From Acidobacteriota bacterium (GTDB taxonomy: Bacteria; Acidobacteriota; Thermoanaerobaculia; UBA5066; Gp7-AA6): 64,000 nt of DNA. The position numbers were made by a program, and so were the translations under genes. Within the stretch, counting starts at the first letter, position 1; each line of letters starts with the position of its first letter. The notes beneath the pieces are model-generated. The model ran no database searches. It had not been told where the DNA came from and was given only the letters and a program-made list of their open reading frames with translations. Of the stretch, positions 1 through 8,051 are shown piece by piece. Location of the stretch: positions 39,536-103,535 of the forward strand of contig DAHUXD010000052.1 in NCBI GenBank assembly GCA_027307335.1. Direction: 5' to 3'.

Positions 1-184
1 CTCGCTCTGCCTGGAGGCCCAGGCGAAGACCGAGTTCCTGACGGGACTGATCTACGCGGAGCCGCGCAAGAAGGACTTCCTCGAGCTTTCCGGCGTCGCC
101 GGCGAGCCGATCGTCTCGATCCCCGACGCGCGGCTGCGGCCGCCGAAGAAGTCTCTCGACGAGATCATGGAGTCCCTCAAGTAA
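1..184 (+). CDS. C-terminal end of a probable 2-oxoacid:ferredoxin oxidoreductase beta subunit (partial)
   Basis: Only the last 60 codons lie in the window; the reading frame starts at base 2 and stops with TAA at 182-184. The fragment contains TGLIYAEPRKKDF followed by a proline- and lysine-rich tail. This pattern resembles the C-terminus of thiamine-diphosphate-binding beta subunits of 2-oxoacid:ferredoxin oxidoreductases, where a TGLxY segment precedes a short tail. No catalytic residue is visible in so short a piece, so the call rests on tail similarity only. The next gene starts 44 bp downstream on the same strand. Confidence 0.45.
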   Translation, partial: SLCLEAQAKTEFLTGLIYAEPRKKDFLELSGVAGEPIVSIPDARLRPPKKSLDEIMESLK

Positions 185-228
185 GGACGGCGCGGGAATA
201 TCGGTCGGTTGCGCGGGTTTGCCCCGGC

Positions 229-672
229 ATGATCAAGCCGATGTCGATCGCCTTGCTCCTGGCACTGCCTGCGGCCCTGATCGGCTCTTCGGCCGAGTCG
301 AAGAAGCCGACGCCGAAGCCCGCGGCGCCCACGAACTCCTGCACGACGTGCAGGGAGCGGCGGCCGACGCTCGATCCCGCCCAGTTCTCGAAGGGGGCCG
401 AGCCGGGCGTGAAGGAAGGCTACGAGATCGCCCGGAAGTACCCGGCCACGCTCGACCAGATTCACTGCTTCTGCGAGTGCGCCGAGAGCCCGATGTTCCA
501 CCACAAGACGCTGCTGACGTGTTTCACGAACACGCACGCGGCGGGCTGCGGCATCTGCCTCTCGGAGGCACGCCTCGCGGGTCAGCTGAAGGAGAAGGGC
601 CTCTCGGACGCGGAGATCAAGAACACGGTCGAGTCCGTGCACCACACGGACGGCCATCCGCCGACGAGCTGA
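229..672 (+). CDS. PCYCGC-motif-like exported protein
   Basis: The 147-residue protein begins with a short hydrophobic N-terminal segment (about residues 6-20), suggesting export. It then has a lysine/proline-rich linker and a cysteine-rich core: CTTC near residue 38, HCFCEC near residue 83, a CF pair, then CGIC near residue 109. The Cys-x-Cys-x-Cys block followed by CF and CxxC fits the PCYCGC family of secreted or lipid-anchored proteins, whose function is not established; here the first residues are HCFCEC instead of PCYCGC. The cysteines could bind a metal or haem, but that is inference. It ends 3 bp before the convergent acyltransferase gene. Confidence 0.7.
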   Translation: MIKPMSIALLLALPAALIGSSAESKKPTPKPAAPTNSCTTCRERRPTLDPAQFSKGAEPGVKEGYEIARKYPATLDQIHCFCECAESPMFHHKTLLTCFTNTHAAGCGICLSEARLAGQLKEKGLSDAEIKNTVESVHHTDGHPPTS

Positions 673-675
673 CGC

Positions 676-1410
676 TCAGCTTCCCTTCGCCAGCCTCAGG
701 TACACCGGCCCATCCAGATCGAGCGGCGAGCGTGCCGCGACCGCGGACAGGGACCGTCCGAATGCCGCGACGGCTTCCTCCTCGTCGGCCGGCAGCGCGC
801 GTCCGATGGTCAGGGTCCAGCGTCCGCCGGGAAGCGTGAGGAACGCCGGACGGCAGGCAACCCCCGCCGCGCGCGCGAGGCGGAACGGCCGCGGGTCGAG
901 CATGACCCGGCCGCCGAGCAGCGGCACGGGGACGCCGTCGCCGGGGACGGGCAGGTCGGCGGCCAGGACGAGGCTCCCCCCCTTCCGCAGCGCGGTCCGC
1001 AGCCGGTGGACCGCCGACGCGGGGAGGACGTGCGGGAAGCCGAGAGGATGACGCGCGTCGAAGGCTCGATCCTGCCGCTCCGCCTCCGGCCGCTGCAGGT
1101 TGTGGGGGCCGAGCACGGTCGCGACCGGGATCCCCATCGCGCGGAGCGCGTAGCGGAGCCCCTGGAGCGAGCCGAGGTGCGCGCTCACGAACACCGCGGG
1201 GCCGTCCCGGGGACCCGGCGCGTCGCCCTCGATGCGCCCTCCCCAGCGGCCGGTCCGGAGTCGCCGCGCCGCGAGACGCGCCAGCAGGACCCGGCGCGCC
1301 GCGGCCCGGGGTCCGGCCGCGGCGGGAAGGCGCGGAAAGGCGCCTCGAAGCTCCTTCCAGCCGGCGGCGGAGAGGCCGGTCAAGGCGGCGATCCGGCCCG
1401 AGGCCGTCAT
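676..1410 (-). CDS. LpxL/HtrB-like lysophospholipid acyltransferase family protein
   Basis: The 244-residue protein resembles the lauroyl/myristoyl acyltransferase family that acylates lipid A or related lipids at the inner membrane. The central region has VFVSAHLGSLQ (His about residue 78) followed by an LGPHN segment and a downstream AADLPVPGDGVPVPLLGG block, in the order expected for the family. Family members normally carry His-x4-Glu or His-x4-Asp; here the acidic position is Gln83. The protein is also shorter than the usual near 300 residues, so catalytic ability is uncertain. It starts 16 bp after nuoI and is probably co-transcribed with the complex I genes. Confidence 0.6.
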   Translation of the reverse strand: MTASGRIAALTGLSAAGWKELRGAFPRLPAAAGPRAAARRVLLARLAARRLRTGRWGGRIEGDAPGPRDGPAVFVSAHLGSLQGLRYALRAMGIPVATVLGPHNLQRPEAERQDRAFDARHPLGFPHVLPASAVHRLRTALRKGGSLVLAADLPVPGDGVPVPLLGGRVMLDPRPFRLARAAGVACRPAFLTLPGGRWTLTIGRALPADEEEAVAAFGRSLSAVAARSPLDLDGPVYLRLAKGS

Positions 1411-1426
1411 CGCGGCGCGCCGCCCT

Positions 1427-2119
1427 TCAGGCGGTGAACTTCGCGGCCTGAGACGTCGCGTTCAGCGGCCCCGCGCCGACGTGACGGTTCGGCAGCGCCA
1501 CGCCCGCCTGCCGCAGCGCATCGCGCTCGCCGCTTCCCGCAACGACCGGAAGGCGGGACGCGTCCGTCGGCGGCGTCGTGCCGTCGCCGGGATAGTACGG
1601 ACGGTAGCCGTACCCGTGGGCGTCGATCTCCGCCTTGCTCTCCCGGAGGCGATCGATCGAGAAGACCGCCTCCTCGCGCGTAAAGAACGCCATCTCGTAG
1701 TTCCGCGTCATCCAGATCGCGTCCTTCGGGCACGCGTCGACGCAGTAGCCGCAGAAGACGCAGCGCATCATGTCGATGTCGAAGACGACCGGGTACTTCT
1801 CGTACGCGATCTTGGGGTGCTCGCCCGCGACGATCGTGATGCACTCGGCCGGACACGCCTGCGCACACATGTAGCACGCGACGCACTTGAGGGTCCCGTC
1901 CTCGCGGGTCTTGAGGATGTGCTTCCCGCGGAACCGCGCCGAGTAGTTGCGCTTCTGCTCGGGATACTGGATGGTCGGCATTCGCCGGGGATTGACGACG
2001 TTGAGGACGAGATGGCGGAGAGTCACCGCCATTCCACGGAAGATCTCCGGCAGATACAGCCGCTGCCAGAAGGTCAGCCGGTCGGGGATGCGCGCGCTGA
2101 CGTCGATGACGCCGCTCAT
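1427..2119 (-). CDS. nuoI: NADH-quinone oxidoreductase subunit I
   Basis: This 230-residue protein is the two-[4Fe-4S] ferredoxin-like subunit of respiratory complex I, which passes electrons along the peripheral arm toward quinone. Two classic cluster motifs are visible: CVACYMCAQACP (Cys79, 82, 85, 89) and CVFCGYCVDACP (Cys120, 123, 126, 130). The N-terminal stretch before the clusters is amphipathic and would lie on the membrane. A roughly 90-residue C-terminal tail after the clusters is longer than in many NuoI proteins. The ATG overlaps the nuoCD stop as ATGA, so translation is probably coupled. Confidence 0.95.
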   Translation of the reverse strand: MSGVIDVSARIPDRLTFWQRLYLPEIFRGMAVTLRHLVLNVVNPRRMPTIQYPEQKRNYSARFRGKHILKTREDGTLKCVACYMCAQACPAECITIVAGEHPKIAYEKYPVVFDIDMMRCVFCGYCVDACPKDAIWMTRNYEMAFFTREEAVFSIDRLRESKAEIDAHGYGYRPYYPGDGTTPPTDASRLPVVAGSGERDALRQAGVALPNRHVGAGPLNATSQAAKFTA

Positions 2120-3846
2120 CGATCGAGCTCCCCGGCGATGATGTTGAGCGTCCCGAGCGTCGCGACCGCGTCGGATACGGTGCCTCCGATGACCATCTTC
2201 TGGAACGCCTGCATGTTCGCGAAGCAGGGCGGCCGGACGCGAAGGCGGTACGGACCGCCGCGGCCATCGGAGACCGCGTGGAACCCCAGCTCCCCGTTTC
2301 CGCCCTCGATCCATTCGTACCGCTCGCCCGGCGGAACGCGGATGCCCTCCATGACGAGCTTGAAGTGATAGATGAGCGACTCCATGTCGTGGTAGACGGC
2401 GTCCTTCGGCGGCAGGACGACGCGCCAGTCGTCGGAGCTGACCGCGCCCTTCGCCGGCAGGATGTCGAGGGCCTGCCGGATGATCTTCAACGACTGCCGG
2501 ATCTCCTCGATGCGGACGAGGTACCGCGCGAAGTTGTCCCCCTCGTTCGAGATCGGCACGTCCCAGTCGAACTTGTCGTAGAAGTCGTAGGGTCGCGCCC
2601 GCCGCACGTCGTACGGCACTCCCGAGGCCCGGAGCATCGGCCCGGTCAGGCCCCACGCGATTGCCTGCTCGCGGGTGACCACGCCGGTGCCCTGCAGGCG
2701 CTGGCGCACGATGCGGTTGTTGTCGACGAGCTTCTGGACGTCCTTCAGAAACAGCGGGATCGACTCGAGGAGCGATCGGCATCGCGGCACGAAGTCGTCG
2801 GGGACGTCGATCGCAAGGCCGCCGACGCGCACGTACGACACCGTCAGGCGCGCGCCGCAGCACGCCTCGATGAGGTCGTAGATGTTCTCCCGGTTCTGGT
2901 ACAGGTAGATGAAGTTCGACAGCGCGCCGATGTCGACGAGGTTCGCGCCGATGCAGACACAGTGGTCCATGATGCGCGTGAACTCGGAGAGGATCGTCCG
3001 AACGAGCCGGCCGCGGTCCGGAACCTCGATGCCGAGCATCTTCTCGGCGGTGCGGACGAACCCGACGCCGTTGATCATCGCCGAAACGTAGTTGAGGCGG
3101 TCGCAGTACGGAACGATCTGGTTCCACTGGTGCGTCTCGGACATCTTCTCGAAGCACCGGTGGAGGTAGCCGATGTTCGTCTCGGCGCGGATGATCTTCT
3201 CGCCGTCGAGGCGCGCGATCAGGTGGATGATCCCGTGGGTCGCCGGGTGCGACGGGCCGATCGAGATCGTCTGCGTCTCGAAGTGGCCGGCCCGCTCGTC
3301 GGTGTGCGTCGCCCACTCCGGGGCCTTCATGTCCTCCTCGGCGAAGAACCAGCGCTGCCCGGGCGCGTAGTCCTTGCGCAGCGCGTGGCCGACGAAGGCG
3401 TCGTGGCAGAGGATCCGGCGCAGGTTCGGGTGGCCCGTGAAATCGAATCCGTAGAGGTCGAACGCCTCGCGCTCGAACCAGTCGGCCGCGGGATAGACCT
3501 CGCTCGCCGTCGGGAGCGCCGGCTTCTTCTCGTCCGGCAGCGGGATCTTCACCCGCACGTGCTCGTTGCGCGCCAGCGCATGGAGGTGCACGACCGTTTC
3601 AAAACGACTCTTCTGACCCGGCCGCCGCAGGTTGTCGACGCCGAAGAGGTCGACGAAGAGGTCGTACCGGCACTCCGGATCGTCGCGGAGGAAGCGGGCG
3701 AGCGAAGGCCACGCGTCCGGCGAGACTTCGATCGTCGGCAGGTCCCGGTCGGCGACCTCGCACCGGCCCGCGAGCGGCGTGCCGGCGAGGCGGCCGCGGA
3801 GCCGCTCGGCCGCCGGAGAGAGTGCCGGCTCGGTCGCGACCGTCAC
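2116..3846 (-). CDS. nuoCD: NADH-quinone oxidoreductase subunit C/D fusion
   Basis: One 576-residue chain carries both the 30-kDa (NuoC) and 49-kDa (NuoD) subunits of the complex I connecting module. The NuoC part (about residues 20-165) contains the family signature [20 protein letters not shown]. The NuoD part begins near residue 185 with [11 protein letters not shown] and runs to the typical C-terminus ending in ELDR. The GTG start at 3844-3846 overlaps the nuoB stop by 4 bp (GTGA). Fusion of C and D is known in other bacteria such as Escherichia coli. Longer starts upstream would run into nuoB and add arginine-rich sequence unlike NuoC. Confidence 0.95.
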   Translation of the reverse strand: MTVATEPALSPAAERLRGRLAGTPLAGRCEVADRDLPTIEVSPDAWPSLARFLRDDPECRYDLFVDLFGVDNLRRPGQKSRFETVVHLHALARNEHVRVKIPLPDEKKPALPTASEVYPAADWFEREAFDLYGFDFTGHPNLRRILCHDAFVGHALRKDYAPGQRWFFAEEDMKAPEWATHTDERAGHFETQTISIGPSHPATHGIIHLIARLDGEKIIRAETNIGYLHRCFEKMSETHQWNQIVPYCDRLNYVSAMINGVGFVRTAEKMLGIEVPDRGRLVRTILSEFTRIMDHCVCIGANLVDIGALSNFIYLYQNRENIYDLIEACCGARLTVSYVRVGGLAIDVPDDFVPRCRSLLESIPLFLKDVQKLVDNNRIVRQRLQGTGVVTREQAIAWGLTGPMLRASGVPYDVRRARPYDFYDKFDWDVPISNEGDNFARYLVRIEEIRQSLKIIRQALDILPAKGAVSSDDWRVVLPPKDAVYHDMESLIYHFKLVMEGIRVPPGERYEWIEGGNGELGFHAVSDGRGGPYRLRVRPPCFANMQAFQKMVIGGTVSDAVATLGTLNIIAGELDR

Positions 3847-4397
3847 GAGATCCGCTCCGCCGCGAGCTTCGCCGATCGCTGGTCGCGGGACTTCTCCCCC
3901 GACTGGATCTTCTTCTGGAGCTGCATGATCGCGTAGATGAGCTCTTCGGGCGTGGGCGGACAGCCGGGGACGTACACGTCCACCGGAACGATCTCGTCGA
4001 TGCCCTGGGTCACGTGGTAGGCGCGGTAGAAGCCGCCGGACGAGGCGCACACGCCCATCGAGATGACCCACTTCGGCTCCGGCATCTGGTCGTAGATCTT
4101 CCGGAGCACGGGGGCCATCTTGTCGGTCACGGTGCCCGCCACGATGAGGAGATCGGCCTGGCGGGGCGAGAACCGCATGACCTCCGATCCGAAGCGCGAG
4201 ATGTCGTAGTGGGCCGACGCGACCGACATGAACTCGATGCCGCAGCAGGCGGTCGCGAACGGGAACGGCCAGAGGGAGTTCTTCCGCGCCCAGGAGACCA
4301 TCTCCTCGAGACGGGTCAACAGGAAGTCGGCGGCGCCTCCGCCGGCCTTCGCCGGTCCGAGCGCCGGCAGCGTTCCCTTCGGGGCATCCGAGCTCAT
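3843..4397 (-). CDS. nuoB: NADH-quinone oxidoreductase subunit B
   Basis: The 184-residue protein is the complex I subunit that holds cluster N2, the last iron-sulfur cluster before quinone. The four expected ligands are visible: the tandem pair in ATACCGIEF (Cys51, 52), Cys117 in [11 protein letters not shown] and Cys146 in [11 protein letters not shown]. It is the first gene of a nuoB-nuoCD-nuoI block. nuoA is not next to it, so the remaining complex I genes must lie elsewhere. No Shine-Dalgarno sequence precedes the ATG; a TAGAAT hexamer 9 nt upstream suggests a nearly leaderless transcript. Confidence 0.95.
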   Translation of the reverse strand: MSSDAPKGTLPALGPAKAGGGAADFLLTRLEEMVSWARKNSLWPFPFATACCGIEFMSVASAHYDISRFGSEVMRFSPRQADLLIVAGTVTDKMAPVLRKIYDQMPEPKWVISMGVCASSGGFYRAYHVTQGIDEIVPVDVYVPGCPPTPEELIYAIMQLQKKIQSGEKSRDQRSAKLAAERIS

Positions 4398-4406
4398 GGC
4401 GCCCCG

Positions 4407-4412
4407 ATTCTA
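4407..4412 (-). promoter_or_regulatory. -10-like hexamer (TAGAAT) of nuoB
   Basis: TAGAAT matches the -10 consensus at five of six bases and ends 9 nt before the nuoB ATG. Transcription starting about 7 nt downstream would leave a leader of about 2 nt. No clear -35 box is visible. Confidence 0.45.
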
Positions 4413-4456
4413 TGGGAAAGCCAGCGGGGGCGAAAACGGCGTCTCGAGGCGCGCTT

Positions 4457-4972
4457 TCAACCGAAGTTGACCGTATACGCGAGCGACTTCATGTCGCGCA
4501 TTCGATCCAGGTAGACGAGACCGTCGAGATGATCGATCTCGTGCTGCAGCACCCGCGCGTGGTACCCCGACGCCTCGAACTCGATCGGCTTTCCGGAGCG
4601 GTCGATCGCCCCGACGCGGATCGTCTCGAACCGCGGCACCGAGCGGCCGAGCAGAAACGGCACCGAGAGGCATCCCTCGGCGTCCGGCTCGAGCTTCTCG
4701 CCCACGCCCCGGTAGGTCGCGTTGAACAGCGCGGTCAGCGGCACCTCGGGCTCCTTGCGCTTGCGCGTCTCCGGATGCACCTCGTAGAGGAAGATGCGCA
4801 GCGGCGTGAACACCTGCGGCGCGGCGATCCCCGTGCCGTCGTACTCGCGCATGGTGTCCTCGAGGTCGGAGAGGAAGGGCTCGTAGTCTCCGCGCGCGAT
4901 GGCCTTCGGATCCACCGGCTCCGAAGGCAGCCGGAGGGTCTTGACGCCGAGCTTGGCGACCTTGAGGATCAT
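4457..4972 (-). CDS. def: Peptide deformylase
   Basis: The 171-residue enzyme removes the formyl group from the N-terminal methionine of new proteins in the cytosol. All three family motifs are present in order: GTGIAAPQ (46-53), EGCLS (99-103, with the metal-binding Cys) and HEIDH (144-148, two metal-binding His and the catalytic Glu). The ATG at 4970-4972 is preferred over an in-frame TTG four codons upstream because GAGG lies 6 nt before the ATG. tRNA-Phe lies just upstream on the same strand and nuoB follows after 59 bp. Confidence 0.95.
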   Translation of the reverse strand: MILKVAKLGVKTLRLPSEPVDPKAIARGDYEPFLSDLEDTMREYDGTGIAAPQVFTPLRIFLYEVHPETRKRKEPEVPLTALFNATYRGVGEKLEPDAEGCLSVPFLLGRSVPRFETIRVGAIDRSGKPIEFEASGYHARVLQHEIDHLDGLVYLDRMRDMKSLAYTVNFG

Positions 4973-5015
4973 GGCGCGCCTCAAGTCCTCTCAGTGTTCC
5001 GGGGGCCGAGGGGAT

Positions 5016-5091
5016 TGGTGCCCAGGGACGGAATTGAACCGCCGACACAGGGATTTTCAGTCCCTTGCTCTACCGACTGAGCTACCTGGGC
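5016..5091 (-). tRNA. tRNA-Phe (anticodon GAA)
   Basis: The reverse complement folds as a complete cloverleaf. The acceptor strands GCCCAGG and CCTGGGC pair, the D arm carries AGCTCAGTCGGTAGAGC, the anticodon loop reads CTGAAAA, and the T arm carries GGTTCAATTCC. The 3' CCA is encoded. The anticodon GAA gives phenylalanine. Confidence 0.97.
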
Positions 5092-5202
5092 GTCGTACCG
5101 GGACGGCGAAGTCTAGCGGAATCGCCCGACGGGGGCAACGCGATCACGGGCGCACGAGCCGCTTCGAAGCCCGGCCCTCGCGCGCTCGGACGGGGCCTCG
5201 GC

Positions 5203-5293
5203 GCGGCGTTCTCTCGCGAGCAATCTTCCCGGAGGCCCGTCCCGCGCTACGCGAGGGCCGTGCCTCCGTGCGCGCGGCGTTCCCTCGCCGCGC
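5203..5293 (-). repeat. Three-hairpin intergenic repeat, copy A
   Basis: Read on the minus strand, this element starts 1 nt after the stop codon of the beta-propeller gene. Hairpin 1 (5293-5272) has an 8-bp stem GCGCGGCG/CGCCGCGC and the loop AGGGAA. Hairpin 2 (5268-5230) has a 7-bp outer stem CGGAGGC/GCCTCCG, an inner stem with one mismatch and a 3-nt tip. Hairpin 3 (about 5221-5203) has GCG/CGC around the loop AGAGAA, followed by CGC. The same order of hairpins recurs at 59547-59634. The rest of the 200-bp gap to tRNA-Phe shows nothing else that I recognise. Confidence 0.6.
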
Positions 5294-5294
5294 C

Positions 5295-7064
5295 TTAACG
5301 CACGACGCGGCGCGGTGGCGGCTCCGCGACCGGCGTTCGGTCGACCGCGCCGCGCGGTGACGGCGTCCACGCCGAGCCGACCGCGAAGAGGTGCCCGTCG
5401 TTCTGCGCCCACAGGATGCCGTCGGGACCGATCGCGACCGGCGTGTAAGCGGCCCCGAGCGCCGTGTCGAGGAAGAGGCTTCCGGCGAGATTCCCGTTCG
5501 CGTCGAACCCGTAGAGCGTGCCGTCCTCGCTGTTGAGAAAGATGTGGCCCGAAGCGTCGATCGCCGGCTGGTTGACGCACCACTCGAATCCCGTCGGATG
5601 ATCGTCGACGCACTGGAGCGGCCCGCTCTGCGGGCGCACGCAGCTCTCGGTGTTCGTCGAGCGGAACGACCACACCGGGGAGAGATTCGCGTCGAGAAGC
5701 GTCACGTCGTAGAAGTCCGTGCCGCCCGGCGAGGAGTAGTGGTTGTCCTTGAGCAGGATCGAGTACGTGCCGTCGTGCGGCCAGACGGCCGGGGTGACGT
5801 CCCAGCCGAAGTCGTACGTCGCGAGGACGGAGCCCGTCGCATCGAACTCGAAGAGGTGGCCCCGCGCGAAGTTGTAGGACGTGTACGCGCCGTAGAGAAC
5901 CCGGCCGTCCGGCAGGACCACCGGCGACGCGGACCCGGCGTCGTTGACGCGGCCCGCCGGCCGGTCGTTCGTGGCGGGGTCCACGCCCGTCCTCGCGTTC
6001 GAGCGGCAGCCGAGGTTCGAGTCGTCGTCGTGGAGCAGGACGCCGCAGCCGTCGTTCAGGAAATCCCGCAGCGAGGCCGCCCACGCGGGCGTCAGGTCGG
6101 GATGCACCGCGACGAGATACGAGTAGCGATCGGCATTGTCGGCGCGGCTCATCGTGTAGATCGTCCCGTCCGGCGCGATCGCCGGCACGACGTTGATGCC
6201 CGGCCGCTGCGGTCCGCACGGCACCGTGGGCGCCACGGCATCCGGCGATGGAGGCCACGGCCGCTCGGTCGACGGGAAGGAGACCTGACACGGGTCCGTC
6301 GCGGCGGGGGCGCCGGGCACGAGCGACGCGAAGGCAACGGTCGCGGGGGCTCCCGACGGCGCCACTTTCACGAGCCAGCCCTGCGGGATCGCGTTGGAGC
6401 CGTTGACCGGCTCGAAGACGTCGTAGACGACGGAACCGTCGGACGCCACGGCGAGGCCGCCGGCGACGTAGAACCCGGTGTCGATGCTCGAGAAGGGATT
6501 CACGCGGGAGCGCATCGCGCCGGTCTCCTTCGAGACCCGGAACACCGTGCCGCCCAGGCCCGGAATCCAGACGTCGTCGCCCGAGAGCGCCGGCTGAAAC
6601 ACGGGTTCCCATCCGGCCAGGGAGAGCGGCTCCGGCTTCCAGTCGCTGTCGAAACTCCACACGACCTGGAGCGTGCCGCCGATCCACGCGAGCTTCTTCA
6701 CGCTCCAGGTGATCGAGGCCCAGTTGCCGAAGCCCGTCCACGCACCCGACTTGAACGCCATGTACACGCCGGTGTCGTCGACGAGCGGCGCCGCGTAGTG
6801 CGCGAGGAGGTCGCCGTCGGACTCCGCCTTCATCGCGTCGACGAACGGGTCGTAGACGACGTCCGCGCGGATCGCCTCGAGCGGCTGCGCCGACGCCGGC
6901 GAGAGGCCGGTGTGCTGCGGCGTGCGGCCGAACTGCGGCCAGCCCTCGTCCGCGTCCGCGGCGCGAAGGGCGACCGGAGTCGTCGCGACCAGCGCGAGCG
7001 ACACGATCGCCGCGGCGCGCGCCGCCCGCGGCGTCTTGCGAAGTCGCTCGAATCGCGAAATCAT
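5295..7064 (-). CDS. Exported PQQ-type beta-propeller repeat protein
   Basis: The 589-residue protein begins with basic residues and a hydrophobic stretch ending in ALRAADADEG, a good Sec signal peptide, so it should be exported. The rest contains repeated blade-like segments such as PAIAPDGTIYTM, PVVLPDGRVLYGAY, PAIDASGHIFLNSEDGTLYG and VAIGPDGILWAQ. These are typical of PQQ-like or quinoprotein beta-propellers. No haem or PQQ ligand set can be assigned, so an enzyme activity is not claimed; it may be a structural or binding propeller. Six cysteines in the central part could form disulfides. It is monocistronic, with a TATGAT hexamer 9 nt before the ATG. Confidence 0.75.
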   Translation of the reverse strand: MISRFERLRKTPRAARAAAIVSLALVATTPVALRAADADEGWPQFGRTPQHTGLSPASAQPLEAIRADVVYDPFVDAMKAESDGDLLAHYAAPLVDDTGVYMAFKSGAWTGFGNWASITWSVKKLAWIGGTLQVVWSFDSDWKPEPLSLAGWEPVFQPALSGDDVWIPGLGGTVFRVSKETGAMRSRVNPFSSIDTGFYVAGGLAVASDGSVVYDVFEPVNGSNAIPQGWLVKVAPSGAPATVAFASLVPGAPAATDPCQVSFPSTERPWPPSPDAVAPTVPCGPQRPGINVVPAIAPDGTIYTMSRADNADRYSYLVAVHPDLTPAWAASLRDFLNDGCGVLLHDDDSNLGCRSNARTGVDPATNDRPAGRVNDAGSASPVVLPDGRVLYGAYTSYNFARGHLFEFDATGSVLATYDFGWDVTPAVWPHDGTYSILLKDNHYSSPGGTDFYDVTLLDANLSPVWSFRSTNTESCVRPQSGPLQCVDDHPTGFEWCVNQPAIDASGHIFLNSEDGTLYGFDANGNLAGSLFLDTALGAAYTPVAIGPDGILWAQNDGHLFAVGSAWTPSPRGAVDRTPVAEPPPRRVVR

Positions 7065-7073
7065 CCCGTTCGC

Positions 7074-7079
7074 ATCATA
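7074..7079 (-). promoter_or_regulatory. -10-like hexamer (TATGAT) of the beta-propeller gene
   Basis: TATGAT matches the -10 consensus at five of six positions and lies 9 nt before the ATG. There is no Shine-Dalgarno sequence, so the transcript is probably nearly leaderless. Confidence 0.45.
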
Positions 7080-7139
7080 GGACCAGACCCGAAGTCCGGA
7101 TCGGGAATTCGCTCGATCGCAGAGAGGTTTACCCACCGA

Positions 7140-8051
7140 ATGTCGCGTCCCGTCGCGGGAATCCTCGCCGCCGCCCTTCTCGGGGCCGCGGCCGCCGCAC
7201 GCGCGCAGAACGCCGCGCCGGAGCCGTCCCCCACGCCGGTCCACGAGGGCCGGCAGGTCAAGAGCCCGGGCAACGCCGTCTGGGCGCCCGACCTCTCGAC
7301 CGCCCACCAGCGCGCGGCGGCGGAGGGCGCGCTCGTGTACCACGAGTTCACGCGGAAGAACTGCGGCGGATGCGCGCGCATGCAGGGTCTTCTCTACCCC
7401 GCGTTCGACTTCGAGGCGCTGCTGATCGGCATGGTGCCCGTCATGGTCGACCTCGACGGCCCCGACGGCGAGAAGCTCGCCGCGCGCTACCACGTCGAAG
7501 AGGCGCCGTCGGTGCTGATCACGACCCCCTCGGGCCGCCTCGTCTTCCTGATGCAGGGCTTCGGGGACGCTCCCGACTTCTACGCCCACGCGCACACGGA
7601 TCTCGACGCGTATCGGAAGTTCGCGAAGACCGTGGATGCCCAGGACGTGGCCCACCTTCCGGCCGCGGAGGCCTTCCGGACGGGGCAGCAGCTCTACGCC
7701 CGGTTCGACTTCGAGGGAGCCGCCGCCCGCCTTGCGCGGGCCGCGGACGCGAAGGACGCCACGCCGGCGATCCGGGCGAGCGCGCTCGAGGGCCTCGCGG
7801 CGGCCGACCTCGAGCTCGGGAAGACGGCCGAGTCGCGGCGAGCGATCGAGCGCCTGATCGCGACCACCCAGGATCCCAAGCAGAAGGAGAATGCCGAGCT
7901 CTTCCGCGCGCAGATCTCGCTCGTCGAGAACAAGCCGCAGGAGGCGCTCACGGCCTACAAGCGCTTCGCGAAGGACCATCCGGACTCGCCCTATCTCGAC
8001 GAGGTGAAGACCTTCATCGCGCGTCTCGAGAAAGGAACGCCCCGCTCATGA
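7140..8051 (+). CDS. Exported thioredoxin-fold protein with C-terminal TPR-like helices
   Basis: The 303-residue protein has a signal peptide (about residues 1-22, ending ARAQ) and a thioredoxin-like domain with a CGGC redox motif (Cys75, Cys78). A cis-proline segment (EEAPSVLITTPSGRLV) follows, as in thioredoxins. Residues about 170-300 are helical and TPR-like, with GQQLYARFDFEGAAARLARA and ALTAYKRFAKDHPDSPYLDE. It overlaps the DsbD-type gene by ATGA. The likely role is periplasmic disulfide or thiol chemistry, receiving electrons from the membrane reductase encoded next to it; the exact substrate is unknown. Confidence 0.75.
   Translation: MSRPVAGILAAALLGAAAAARAQNAAPEPSPTPVHEGRQVKSPGNAVWAPDLSTAHQRAAAEGALVYHEFTRKNCGGCARMQGLLYPAFDFEALLIGMVPVMVDLDGPDGEKLAARYHVEEAPSVLITTPSGRLVFLMQGFGDAPDFYAHAHTDLDAYRKFAKTVDAQDVAHLPAAEAFRTGQQLYARFDFEGAAARLARAADAKDATPAIRASALEGLAAADLELGKTAESRRAIERLIATTQDPKQKENAELFRAQISLVENKPQEALTAYKRFAKDHPDSPYLDEVKTFIARLEKGTPRS

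Noticed and set aside
2278..3936. Long plus-strand open frame across nuoCD
   Set aside because: It is arginine- and valine-rich antisense of a clear complex I gene; long shadow frames are expected at this GC content.
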